A DNA stretch of 64,000 nucleotides. Source: Granulicella sp. L60 (GTDB lineage: Bacteria > Acidobacteriota > Terriglobia > Terriglobales > Acidobacteriaceae). The stretch is taken from positions 1 through 64,000 of the forward strand of contig NZ_LMUR01000022.1 in NCBI RefSeq assembly GCF_009765825.1. The letters are read 5' to 3'. Shown piece after piece: positions 44,220 to 52,227 of the stretch. The number at the start of each line of letters is the position of its first letter. The first letter of the stretch is position 1. A model generated the notes under the pieces. That model did no database searches, was not told where the DNA came from, and saw only the letters and a program-made list of their open reading frames with translations. The position numbers and the translations under genes were made by a program.

Positions 44220-44528
44220 TTATGGCTCAATAAACTCGAAGAGAAATTCGTTTCTGGACTGGATATGCTCCGTCGCGATGTCGCATAACTCTTCCACGCT
44301 GTAATCCCAATACTCTTTGCGCGAAAAATCGAGGCAGTCTTCATTGCGGCATTCAAACGTATCCTCTGTTGAAGAGTCGAATGCGTCAATTCCCAGCAGC
44401 CGTATGTTCTTATGCTTGAATTCGCCGACAGCTTCGACAGCGACATCCGCCGGAAAAAGAAGAGTGCCTTCCCAATGAACTACCCGGTCACCATAATCTT
44501 CCAGAAAGCCGAAATCTATATCATCCAT
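44220..44528 (-). CDS. Small acidic hypothetical protein downstream of purK
   Basis: Protein of 102 aa. Its ATG directly follows the purK TAG, with AGAGG about nine bases upstream. It is strongly acidic and aromatic (IDFGFLEDYGDRVVHWEG, EYWDYSVEELCDIATEHI), with no signal or membrane helix. It resembles small immunity-like or DUF proteins in composition only, and I make no assignment. It is third in the purE-purK operon and ends near the shared terminator. Confidence 0.7.
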   Translation of the reverse strand: MDDIDFGFLEDYGDRVVHWEGTLLFPADVAVEAVGEFKHKNIRLLGIDAFDSSTEDTFECRNEDCLDFSRKEYWDYSVEELCDIATEHIQSRNEFLFEFIEP

Positions 44529-45710
44529 CTACAACAACCTCTTTGCCTGTAGTACCAGCTCAATGGCTTCTTCGGTGCTGCTGCCGACTGCGGAAAGATG
44601 CCCCATCTTCCGCCCCTTCCGCGGCTTGTGCTTCTCGTACAGATGCAGCCTTACGCCCGGCACCGCCAATGCAGCATCAAATCTCGGCTCCCTCACTGCG
44701 CCATCAGCTCCAATCCATAGATCTCCAAGCAGATTCGCAATCGCCGCAGGCTGCACAATCTCCACACCACCCAGTGGAAGATCGCACACTGCCCGCACCA
44801 GCTGCTCGAACTGTCCCGTCACGCAGGCCCGCACACTCGCGTGATAGCTGTTGTGCGGTCGCGGAGCCAGCTCATTCACCAGCAGCTTGCCGTCCGTCGT
44901 GCAGAACATCTCCACCGCCAGCACTCCTTCAAGCTGAAAGGTATCCGCAATCGCCTCTGCAATCTCCCTGGCCTCGGTCTCCATTGCAGAGGGGATGGGC
45001 GCGGGTATCACGCTCCACTCCAGTATCTGATTCTCGTGATGATTCCACGCCGGCGGATAAACCTTCACCTCGCCATTGGGCGCGCGCGCCACCAGCACCG
45101 AGATCTCCCGCTCCAACTCCACCGCCTTCTCTACAACACCAGCCCCTTCACCCAGAGCCTCCCACGCACCCCGAATCTCATCTTCGACATCCGCACCCGC
45201 TGTAAACCCGACCTTGCCCTGCCCGCGCCCGTCATACCCTCCCGTGGCGCTCTTGCAGAAACATCGTCCTCCCAGTGCAGCCACAGCCTCTCGTAGCTGA
45301 TCGAGCGACCGCACCGCCCGATAGTCGCCCAACGGAAATCCGTTCCGCTTCAGCCAGTCCTTCTGCTCGATCCTGTCCTGAATGATAGCCAGCATCGCGC
45401 CGCCCGGCCGCACCGGAGCGTAACTCGCCGCCGCCTCCATACTCCTCGGCGAAATCTGCTCAATCTCCAACGTGACCACATCGCAGCCGCGCGCAAGATT
45501 CGCCGCCTCCCGCGAATCGTCCCATCCAGCCTCGATGCATCCATCTACTACAAACCGCGCCGGACACGCCGGATCCGGATCGAGCACAAGAATCCGATAG
45601 CCCATCGCACGAGCCGCCATCGCCGTCATCCGGCCAAGCTGCCCACCACCAAATATCCCGATCGTAGCACCAGGCAAAATCGGCTTCGCTGTCACAGAAC
45701 CAGAGCTCAC
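44529..45710 (-). CDS. purK: 5-(carboxyamino)imidazole ribonucleotide synthase
   Basis: Protein of 393 aa with an ATP-grasp fold. The N-terminus is GATIGIFGGGQLGRM. The ATP-grasp region has KSATGGYDGRGQGKVG, and the metal-binding end is ELAPRPHNSYHAS. It uses ATP and bicarbonate to convert AIR to N5-CAIR. The GTG start overlaps the purE stop as GTGA. The operon order is purE-purK-small protein. Confidence 0.97.
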   Translation of the reverse strand: MSSGSVTAKPILPGATIGIFGGGQLGRMTAMAARAMGYRILVLDPDPACPARFVVDGCIEAGWDDSREAANLARGCDVVTLEIEQISPRSMEAAASYAPVRPGGAMLAIIQDRIEQKDWLKRNGFPLGDYRAVRSLDQLREAVAALGGRCFCKSATGGYDGRGQGKVGFTAGADVEDEIRGAWEALGEGAGVVEKAVELEREISVLVARAPNGEVKVYPPAWNHHENQILEWSVIPAPIPSAMETEAREIAEAIADTFQLEGVLAVEMFCTTDGKLLVNELAPRPHNSYHASVRACVTGQFEQLVRAVCDLPLGGVEIVQPAAIANLLGDLWIGADGAVREPRFDAALAVPGVRLHLYEKHKPRKGRKMGHLSAVGSSTEEAIELVLQAKRLL

Positions 45711-46225
45711 GCGCCGACCTCATCTTCCCCGACAACCTGCGCCAGAACCTCATCCCGCCGCACCGAGCGCCACGCGATCAGCTTCTCCTGCAGCGCCGCA
45801 TCCGTAGTCGCCAGCATCGCGACAGCCAACAGCCCTGCGTTCATCGCCCCAGCCGCGCCAATCGCCAGCGTCCCAACCGGAATCCCCTTCGGCATCTGCA
45901 CAATACTGAGCAGCGAATCCATCCCCTGCAGCGCCGTCGCGGGTATCGGCACGCCCAGCACCGGCACCACTGTCTTGGCCGCAATCATCCCCGGCAGATG
46001 CGCCGCCCCGCCAGCTCCCGCGATGATCACGCGCAACCCCCGCCCCACCGCTCCATCTGCATACTCAAACAACAGATCAGGCGTCCGATGCGCCGAAACC
46101 ACCCGCACCTCATGCGCAACGCCGAACTCCTTCAACACCTCAACGGCGTTCTTCATCACCGCATAATCATTGCGGCTTCCCATCACTACTCCAACCAACA
46201 CACTACCCTTCAGCGCGGCATCCAT
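45707..46225 (-). CDS. purE: N5-carboxyaminoimidazole ribonucleotide mutase
   Basis: Protein of 172 aa starting at ATG 46225 (MDAALKGSVLVGV). The signature residues are VVMGSRNDYAVMKNA, SAHRTPDLLFEYA (catalytic His) and AGAGGAAHLPGMIAA. It converts N5-CAIR to CAIR in purine synthesis. It overlaps purK by four bases, and its family length is normal (about 160-175). Confidence 0.97.
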   Translation of the reverse strand: MDAALKGSVLVGVVMGSRNDYAVMKNAVEVLKEFGVAHEVRVVSAHRTPDLLFEYADGAVGRGLRVIIAGAGGAAHLPGMIAAKTVVPVLGVPIPATALQGMDSLLSIVQMPKGIPVGTLAIGAAGAMNAGLLAVAMLATTDAALQEKLIAWRSVRRDEVLAQVVGEDEVGA

Positions 46226-46274
46226 CGCACGATTATACGGTTTTACCCCAGGACACCGCGCCCCGCATCTGACT

Positions 46275-46532
46275 CTATTGCTTCGCCCACAGGCTGGCAT
46301 TCAGGCACATCACAACCCCGTCGATCATCGTGCTCAGACCCTGGGTAAACTTCTCCGGCTCAGCGATATGCTTCATCGTCACAGCGTCCGCCATGTTGAT
46401 CGCCGCCCCCACAATCTCCACCGCCGCCGCCTTCTTCTGCTCTCCCGTCTCCGCTCCAAACATCGCCTCTGTCCCCTGCACCACGCCGGGCAGTAATGCA
46501 ATCGCCCGTAAAAATAGCTTCAGAAAATTCAT
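46275..46532 (-). CDS. Small hypothetical protein, 85 aa, possible phage-type
   Basis: GGGAGAAAG directly precedes the ATG at 46532. The N-terminal helix (LKLFLRAIALLPGVVQGTEA) is moderately hydrophobic. A charged turn (GAETGEQKKAAAVEIVGAA) and a second helix follow. It looks like small phage-tail or lysis-region proteins, but there is no firm family match. It sits 54 bases after the next small gene on the same strand. Confidence 0.6.
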   Translation of the reverse strand: MNFLKLFLRAIALLPGVVQGTEAMFGAETGEQKKAAAVEIVGAAINMADAVTMKHIAEPEKFTQGLSTMIDGVVMCLNASLWAKQ

Positions 46533-46586
46533 CTCTTTCTCCCGTCGACATTTTCTTCTCGACATCGAACTTCATAGTCAACTCAT

Positions 46587-46763
46587 CTAGCGTCGAAAAT
46601 AATCAATCGCCAGATGAAACATGGCCAGCGCCGTTCCCACAGCACCAACCAACCCCTTCATGCGCTGAACGCTCCGCTCATGCTGATGAACCCTCTCCTC
46701 CAGCTCTGTAATTCTTCCCGGCTGTCCGATTCCAATCAGCTGTTGCATCTGACTCTTCAACAC
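46587..46763 (-). CDS. Coiled-coil plus membrane-helix small protein, 58 aa (holin-accessory-like)
   Basis: GTG start at 46763 with GGAG six bases upstream. Heptad-like sequence (RITELEERVHQHERSVQRM) is followed by one helix (LVGAVGTALAMFHLAIDYF) and RR. This architecture resembles phage XhlA-type holin accessory proteins. The frame is open far upstream, but that part lies antisense to a repressor fragment and is not protein-like. It probably belongs with the 85-aa gene to a phage-derived set. Confidence 0.55.
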   Translation of the reverse strand: MLKSQMQQLIGIGQPGRITELEERVHQHERSVQRMKGLVGAVGTALAMFHLAIDYFRR

Positions 46764-46769
46764 ACTTAA

Positions 46770-46997
46770 CTCCGCTACTACAACTCTCTCGCGCCCTACC
46801 GTGCCCACCAGCCCACCCTCTACGCCGTCCGCTGCGGCGCCGCGCTCCTCCTTCGCTTCGTCGACTTCGACGAGGGCCGCCTCATCCTTCGCCCCTACTC
46901 CCGCGACTTCCCCGTCCAGCTCCTGCCCCTCGCCACCCACGAGACCCCAGCCGACTACATCATCGGCCGCGTCTGCCTCATCTTCTCCGAGCTCTAA
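46770..46997 (+). pseudogene. C-terminal fragment of an S24-type (phage-repressor-like) regulator
   Basis: Seventy-five codons lie between a stop at 46767 and the TAA at 46995. They encode HQPTLYAVRCGAALLLRFVD, FDEGRLILRPYS, PVQLLPLATHETPADYIIGR and VCLIFSEL. This is the C-terminal half of an S24-peptidase-like domain as found in LexA/CI-type repressors. The DNA-binding N-terminus and a usable start are missing. The break point lies within 10 bases of the start of the opposite-strand coiled-coil gene, which suggests a rearrangement joint. Confidence 0.65.
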
Positions 46998-47136
46998 CCC
47001 ACTTCGTGGGGTGTATACCGCGTCGCGCAGTCCTCCCGTTGGTCGGCACAAAGATTTAGGCGACCAACGGGAGCCGCACCCGAAGGGATACACAAATCAC
47101 ACGAAGTGATCGCCGCCCGCGCAGGGCGACCGGCCG
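46998..47136. repeat. Palindromic dispersed element, copy E (diverged)
   Basis: CACTTCGTGGGGTGTATACC and CCTCCCGTTGGTCGG on the left are mirrored by CGACCAACGGGAG and GATACACAAATCACACGAAGTG on the right. It fills exactly the gap between the stop codon of the S24 fragment (46997) and the stop of the convergent 83-aa gene (47137). Confidence 0.8.
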
Positions 47137-47388
47137 TCAGGCCACCGCAAGCTCAAACTCCGCCGCCGCAACACTCCGCACCTGCTGCTTCCACTCCCCC
47201 AGCGACCGGCTGAGCAGCGAAGCCGCGCAACCCTCGCCGCACAGAACGATCACATCCCTGCTGCGTGCAAGCTCTCCATCCCACGGCATAAAACTGATTC
47301 CTCGCGGTGTAACCCTGGCCAGAACCCAGTGATTGCTCGTCTTCTTCTGTACACCGCAGAGGCACGTAAATAGAGCGATAGCTGCCAT
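47137..47388 (-). CDS. Small cysteine-containing protein, 83 aa
   Basis: It starts MAAIALFTCLCGVQKKTSNH and ends in AAAEFELAVA. Two cysteine pairs, CLC and CGEGC, could form a zinc site around residues 9-11 and 51-55. WDGELARSRDVIVLCGEGC is well structured. I do not know the family. It belongs to the patch of short genes and remnants between purE and the DinB-like gene. Confidence 0.6.
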   Translation of the reverse strand: MAAIALFTCLCGVQKKTSNHWVLARVTPRGISFMPWDGELARSRDVIVLCGEGCAASLLSRSLGEWKQQVRSVAAAEFELAVA

Positions 47389-47667
47389 AATGTGCTCCTC
47401 TGTCTCCGAATGTGTCGGACTTTTTGTGTGCTACATCTTGCATAGGAAGCAAGTCGAAGACCAGCCGCGCACCCCGGCAACTCATCCCCTGTTTTCAAGA
47501 CCATGCACAGGCTCCACAGCGAAGATCAATCCCAAACATGCGCGAAAACTCCCCAAACATAGGAAAATCTCTTCCACTCTCCCGACCCATCCCTGCGCAC
47601 GCAATCCGCCTGCCAACCATCGCGCAAATAGATGGCGCGAGTCCCCAGTGCTACCCTAATCCCAGCA

Positions 47668-48003
47668 ATGAACCTCAGAATCGCAGCCATCCGCTCCGGC
47701 ACCGATCCCGTCCGCAAGCTCTCCATCGGCGCCTTCGAGCGCTGGCTCGAGACACCCATCCTCTGCCCCAAGTGCGACGCCTGCTACAACCTCGCCGTCG
47801 ACTACGACCAATCCAACGACCGCTGGTTCCCCGAGAACTCCCGCCCCCTCATCACCCTCCTCAAGAAGGCCATCCACCTCGGCCACAGCACCGACCACCG
47901 CATCACCCACTTCGAGACCGAAGGCGTCGTCGTCGAGAGCGTCACCCGCCCCGCCCCGCCAACTCCTGCGCCACCACCCCCCACCTCCAAAACAATTCAC
48001 TAG
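47668..48003 (+). CDS. Small hypothetical protein with CPKC motif, 111 aa
   Basis: From ATG 47668 (MNLRIAAIRSGTDPVRKLSI). Its core has CPKCDACYNLAVDYDQSNDR, a CxxCxxC cluster likely to bind zinc, then PLITLLKKAIHLGHSTDH with two histidines. The C-terminus is a proline-rich tail (PAPPTPAPPPPTS). No Shine-Dalgarno sequence is visible. Family unknown. It is in the same small-gene patch as the S24 fragment. Confidence 0.6.
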   Translation: MNLRIAAIRSGTDPVRKLSIGAFERWLETPILCPKCDACYNLAVDYDQSNDRWFPENSRPLITLLKKAIHLGHSTDHRITHFETEGVVVESVTRPAPPTPAPPPPTSKTIH

Positions 48004-48052
48004 TCCCCTTCGCCAGCTTGAGAGCAAAGCACCAAAGAGGCATCATGGAAGC

Positions 48053-48607
48053 ATGGCGAGCATGACGAAGTTCAACGTACCCGACGCTGTCGCAGTTCTC
48101 ACCCGTACTCCGGAAACGCTACATTCGCTCTTACACGGCTTGCCCAGCATCTGGGTGCATAGCAACGAGGGCAACGATACCTGGAGTGCGTTCGACATCA
48201 TGGGCCACCTGGTCTTCGCGGAGCGTAGCGACTGGATGCCGCGTGTGCGCATCCTGCTGGAACACGGCGAAACGCGACCCTTCGATCCCTTTGACCGGTT
48301 CGCGCAATTGAATGCGAAACAAGAGAAGTCGCTGGACCAACTCCTCGACGACTTCGCCCTCCTGCGTCGGGACAATCTAGCCGCTCTAGCCGCGATGAAT
48401 CTACAACCGGAGAGCTTAACCCTGCGAGGAAAGCACCCGGCCCTCGGAGTCGTAACGCTATCGGAACTTCTGGCCACATGGGCCGTTCACGACCTCACGC
48501 ATCTGCACCAACTCTCCCGCGTGATGGCCCACCAATATCGCGACGCAGTCGGTCCCTGGAGCGCCTACCTGGGCGTGCTGCAGTGTACTGGACATAGCGC
48601 TTCGTAG
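48053..48607 (+). CDS. DinB-family metal-dependent protein
   Basis: Protein of 184 aa with a four-helix-bundle character. The first helix region is PDAVAVLTRTPETLHSLLHG. The histidines that bind a divalent metal in the DinB/YfiT family are visible in FDIMGHLVFAERSDW and in WAVHDLTHLHQLSRV. Some members are bacillithiol or mycothiol transferases and many are uncharacterised. It stands alone. Confidence 0.88.
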   Translation: MASMTKFNVPDAVAVLTRTPETLHSLLHGLPSIWVHSNEGNDTWSAFDIMGHLVFAERSDWMPRVRILLEHGETRPFDPFDRFAQLNAKQEKSLDQLLDDFALLRRDNLAALAAMNLQPESLTLRGKHPALGVVTLSELLATWAVHDLTHLHQLSRVMAHQYRDAVGPWSAYLGVLQCTGHSAS

Positions 48608-48751
48608 GCATCGAATGCCAATAGCACTGCTCACAACGCGAGGCACGATTAAAACCACAATACAAATCGATTGCCAATATCCTGCAGTGTTCGAACTACC
48701 TGCGAATCAATAGCCCCGTTGCTCACTCCGGCACCTTGGTAAACTGAACAG

Positions 48752-49942
48752 ATGCTCTCAAAGCTCTACGCGAAGTGGATGTACGCCTGGGAGACGGCTC
48801 TCACCACACGCGACACCAACCGCATCGTCCGCCCGCTCGAGTGGGGCTTCGACTGGCTCAAGGACTTCAGCCCCCTCGCCCTCGCCGCCGACCCGCACCT
48901 CAGCGACTACGACCGCATGATCGCCATCAACCGCGACATCGTCGCCCGCGCCGACGAGTTCTTCGGCTACACCACCCCCACCGACTTCCGCCTCGAGCGC
49001 CGCCACCCCCAGCTCTTCCCCACCAACGTTCGTCCCGAAACCCTCGAAGAGGACGCCGAACTCAAACGTCAGGCCGACACCGGCGAGATCGAAGAGGCCG
49101 ACTTCCTCCGCTTCACCTCACCCGTCCGCAGCCTCTATCCCGAGAACGACACCGTCAACGCCCGCTGGTATCCCGCCCATCCCGAGACCGTCAAAGGCAA
49201 GCCCAAACAGGCCATGATCGTCATGCCCCAGTGGAACGCCGACGCATTCAGCCACAACGCCCTCTGCACCCTCTTCAACAACTTCGGCGTCTCCTGCCTC
49301 CGCCTCTCCAAGCCCTACCACGACATCCGCCGCCCCGCCGAGCTCGAGCGCTCCGACTACGCCGTCAGCTCCAACGTAGGCCGCACCACCGAGGCCTGCC
49401 GCCAGGCCGTAGTCGATATCCGCAGCGCCGTCGACTGGCTCGAATCGCAAGGTTACGAACAGTTCGGCGTCCTCGGAACCAGCCTCGGCAGCTGCTACGC
49501 CTTCATCGCCGCCGCCTTCGACCCACGCATCCAGGTCTGCGCCTTCAACCACGCCTCCACCTGGTTCGGCGATGTCGTCTGGACCGGCCAAAGCACACGT
49601 CATATCCAGGCTGCCTTCGAAGAGGCAGGCCTTACACAAGATCAAGTCAGAGAGATCTTCAGCATCGTCAGTCCCATGTCCTACATGGATCGCTTCGCTG
49701 CAAACCCGAAACAGGTGTTAGTCGTACACGCCACCTACGACCTGACCTTCCCGCTCAAGTACTCGCGCGACGTCCTCACCAACTTCGATGCCCTGAAGAT
49801 AGATTATGTTTCAAAGGTCTTACCGTGCGGCCACTACACCACCGGCGAAACACCCTACAAGTACATCGACGGTTGGTATCTGGGCTCCTTCGTCTATAAG
49901 GCATTCAAGCGCCTTGCGCAACGCAAGCCCACAACCCTTTAG
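48752..49942 (+). CDS. ABHD18-like alpha/beta hydrolase
   Basis: Protein of 396 aa, no signal peptide. The N-terminus is aromatic and basic (LYAKWMYAWETALTTRDTNR). The alpha/beta hydrolase core has the nucleophile elbow GTSLGSCY, an acid in VHATYDLTFPLKYS and a histidine in LPCGHYTTGETP. The overall pattern fits the ABHD18/DUF2048 group, of unknown activity. It is strongly GC-biased at third positions. Confidence 0.85.
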   Translation: MLSKLYAKWMYAWETALTTRDTNRIVRPLEWGFDWLKDFSPLALAADPHLSDYDRMIAINRDIVARADEFFGYTTPTDFRLERRHPQLFPTNVRPETLEEDAELKRQADTGEIEEADFLRFTSPVRSLYPENDTVNARWYPAHPETVKGKPKQAMIVMPQWNADAFSHNALCTLFNNFGVSCLRLSKPYHDIRRPAELERSDYAVSSNVGRTTEACRQAVVDIRSAVDWLESQGYEQFGVLGTSLGSCYAFIAAAFDPRIQVCAFNHASTWFGDVVWTGQSTRHIQAAFEEAGLTQDQVREIFSIVSPMSYMDRFAANPKQVLVVHATYDLTFPLKYSRDVLTNFDALKIDYVSKVLPCGHYTTGETPYKYIDGWYLGSFVYKAFKRLAQRKPTTL

Positions 49943-50085
49943 CGTCCGTCGCGTTCAAACTCAAACGGTCGCAACGCCTCTCCAAAGTGACGAGACTCTT
50001 CTTCGCGCGTCCCGCTTCGCCGTACCAAAAGACACGGAATAATCACCATCATCAAAAACACCAGCGCAACGTAGAAGACCTGCAT
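49939..50085 (-). CDS. Tiny membrane protein, 48 aa (paralogue of 50177-50281)
   Basis: AAAGGA lies eight bases before the ATG at 50085. One helix (VFYVALVFLMMVIIPCLLV) is followed by an arginine pair and a polar charged tail (GTREEESRHFGEALRPFEF). Its 3' end meets the end of the convergent hydrolase by four bases. Its layout matches the neighbouring 34-aa ORF, with the shared I-x-PC-L core. Confidence 0.6.
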   Translation of the reverse strand: MQVFYVALVFLMMVIIPCLLVRRSGTREEESRHFGEALRPFEFERDGR

Positions 50086-50176
50086 AGGAGTGATCCTTTC
50101 AAGTTCTAGCCTGCTTATAGGAACGCATGCAGCCCTCAATGGATGCCTCAATCAATCCTTTATTCCAAACTAAAAA

Positions 50177-50281
50177 CTAAGTCTCCAAGTCCTCAGCATC
50201 TTCAACACCCGTTCGCATCGCGAGCACACACGGAGCCATGATCACCCCAAGAAAGCTAACAATAATCAGTACGTCATGCAT
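50177..50281 (-). CDS. Tiny membrane protein, 34 aa
   Basis: ATG 50281 (MHDVLIIVSFLGVIMAPCVL) with GAGAGG about nine bases upstream; a start at 50290 is possible but lies too close to that site. One helix ends in AMRTG, followed by an acidic tail (VEDAEDLET). It lies 91 bases upstream of the 48-aa relative on the same strand. Confidence 0.5.
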   Translation of the reverse strand: MHDVLIIVSFLGVIMAPCVLAMRTGVEDAEDLET

Positions 50282-50418
50282 GGCATCCATCCTCTCTACA
50301 TCGCCAGAGCTGTCCCGACTATAGGCCGAAAGAGAAGAAATGTATGCAATATTTTGCATACATTACGCAATCGTACGGTACTTGCTTGGGGGTTGGTCCA
50401 AGGTCTTTGCTTCTGAGG

Positions 50419-50489
50419 TAACCCAAGGCTTTAGCCTTGGGCCTCCCACCCAGCTCAAGAATGGGGCTTCAGACCTGGGGTATGCCTTC
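50419..50489. repeat. GC-rich hairpin repeat, second copy
   Basis: CCCAAGGCTTTAGCCTTGGG, then CCTCCCACCC and GGGGCTTCAGACCTGGGGT. It is the inverted relative of the repeat at 27635-27705. Confidence 0.75.
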
Positions 50490-50534
50490 TTGTCTGCCAC
50501 CAACGATCCCAAAGCGGTTCCGAACTCCCACCCC

Positions 50535-50745
50535 AAAAATAAACTTGAAAAACCTGTCATACTTTTCCCCTCCCGGATGGTGTCCGCTTCACTACCATCT
50601 CAGCCACACTATCCACCACAACTCACCAGCAAATCACCACACCAAAACACGCATATTTTCAAAACACCCCTCAAAAAACACAGCAAAAACGAAAAACCCC
50701 ACCCCAAAACCCATCCCGAAAAAAAACGCAAAAGCGTGACATAAA
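50535..50745 (+). promoter_or_regulatory. C/A-rich leader element of glyA
   Basis: It starts AAAAATAAA, then AACCTGTCATACT (50550-50562). A body of about 170 bases almost without G follows (CCACCACAACTCACCAGCAA, AAAAACACAGCAAAAACG), ending in GTGACATAAAATAACCCC just before the glyA ATG. The homologous element, in opposite orientation, lies upstream of mltG. It must be mostly transcribed or hold the promoter, because it ends a few bases from the start codon. The function is unknown. Confidence 0.65.
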
Positions 50746-50753
50746 ATAACCCC

Positions 50754-52019
50754 ATGCCTATCGACTTAAACGCCACGCTGGCCTCCTCCGACCCCGACAT
50801 CGCCGCCCAGATCGAGAACGAGGTCAAACGCCAGCACGAAGGCCTCGAGATGATCGCCTCCGAGAACTTCGTCAGCCGCGCCGTTCTCGAAGCCGCAGGC
50901 ACCGTATTCACCAACAAATACGCAGAGGGCTACCCCGGCAAGCGCTACTACGGCGGCTGCGAGTACGCCGACGTCGTCGAAGACATCGCCCGCGACCGCG
51001 CCAAACGCCTCTTTGGCGCCGAGCACGCCAACGTGCAGCCCCACTCCGGCTCCCAGGCCAACGCCGCCGCCTACATGTCCCTCCTCTCTCCAGGAGACTG
51101 CGTCCTCGGCCTCGACCTCGCCCACGGCGGCCACCTCACCCACGGCCACAAACTCAACTTCTCTGGCAAACTCTACCGCATCGTCGGCTATCAGGTCCGC
51201 AAAGATACTGAAACCATTGACTATGACGAGCTCGAAGCCACAGCCCTCCGCGAAAAGCCCAAGGTCATCGTAGGTGGCGGCAGCGCCTATCCACGCCAGT
51301 TCGACTTCCCCCGCATGCGCGCCATCGCCGACAAAGTAGGCGCCTCGCTCATGATCGACATGGCCCACTTCGCTGGCCTCGTCGCCGGCGGCGTGCATCC
51401 GTCCCCGGTCCCCCACGCCCACGTCGTCACCTCCACCACTCACAAAACCCTGCGCGGGCCGCGTAGTGGACTCATTCTGTGCAGTCAGGACCTGGCAGCC
51501 AGTATTGATCGCAGCGTCTTCCCAGGCCAGCAGGGCGGCCCGCTGATGCACATCGTCGCAGCCAAGGCTGTAGCCTTCAAAGAGGCCCTGCAACCGGAGT
51601 TTGCGGCCTACGCCCAACAAGTCGTCACCAACGCAAAGGTGCTCGCAGAGACCATCGCAGCCGAGGATTATCGCATCATCTCCGGTGGAACCGACACCCA
51701 CGTGATGTTGATCGATGTCTTCCAAAAGGGAATGCTCGGCTCAGAGGCAGAGCACGCTCTGGGAGAGGCTGGAATCACCGTCAACAAGAACGCAATCCCC
51801 TACGACACCAACCCTCCCATGAAGCCTAGCGGCATTCGAATCGGAACCCCCGCACTCACCACACGCGGGATGAAAGAGCCGGAGATGCGCGTCATTGCAG
51901 GCTGGATCGCACAAGCGCTCGAGCATCGCTCGGACGAAACCAAGCTTCGGCAGATCCGCGGCCAGGTGCTTGAGATGGCGGAAAAGTTCCCGCTCTATGG
52001 TTGGTTGCGCCAGGGATAA
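50754..52019 (+). CDS. glyA: Serine hydroxymethyltransferase
   Basis: Protein of 421 aa. The PLP lysine is in STTHKTLRGPRSG. Other signatures are EMIASENFVSRAV, YAEGYPGKRYYGGCEYAD and DMAHFAGLVAGG. It interconverts serine and glycine and supplies one-carbon units to THF. There is no usual Shine-Dalgarno sequence (CCCC before the ATG). The C/A-rich element leads directly into the start. Confidence 0.97.
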   Translation: MPIDLNATLASSDPDIAAQIENEVKRQHEGLEMIASENFVSRAVLEAAGTVFTNKYAEGYPGKRYYGGCEYADVVEDIARDRAKRLFGAEHANVQPHSGSQANAAAYMSLLSPGDCVLGLDLAHGGHLTHGHKLNFSGKLYRIVGYQVRKDTETIDYDELEATALREKPKVIVGGGSAYPRQFDFPRMRAIADKVGASLMIDMAHFAGLVAGGVHPSPVPHAHVVTSTTHKTLRGPRSGLILCSQDLAASIDRSVFPGQQGGPLMHIVAAKAVAFKEALQPEFAAYAQQVVTNAKVLAETIAAEDYRIISGGTDTHVMLIDVFQKGMLGSEAEHALGEAGITVNKNAIPYDTNPPMKPSGIRIGTPALTTRGMKEPEMRVIAGWIAQALEHRSDETKLRQIRGQVLEMAEKFPLYGWLRQG

Positions 52020-52227
52020 AGCGCTGGAAGACCATCTCTCCGACACCTGCACCCCGCAACGCACAATCAGAACCCTGAGAGATGCTTTTCGTTTCAAAGA
52101 CTGACGTGTACCTTGTTGGCATGCGAAGAACCGCAAAGGTGCGCGTCGTTTCGTTGCCAGCAACTTCTTTGCTCTCCCTGCGTCAACCCTGTCTTGCATC
52201 TCAACTTTCAGACGGGAGGAGACGCTG

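Noticed and set aside
50766..51725. A 319-codon minus-strand frame opposite glyA
   Set aside because: Antisense to an unmistakable serine hydroxymethyltransferase; low-complexity Val/Gly/Asp composition.
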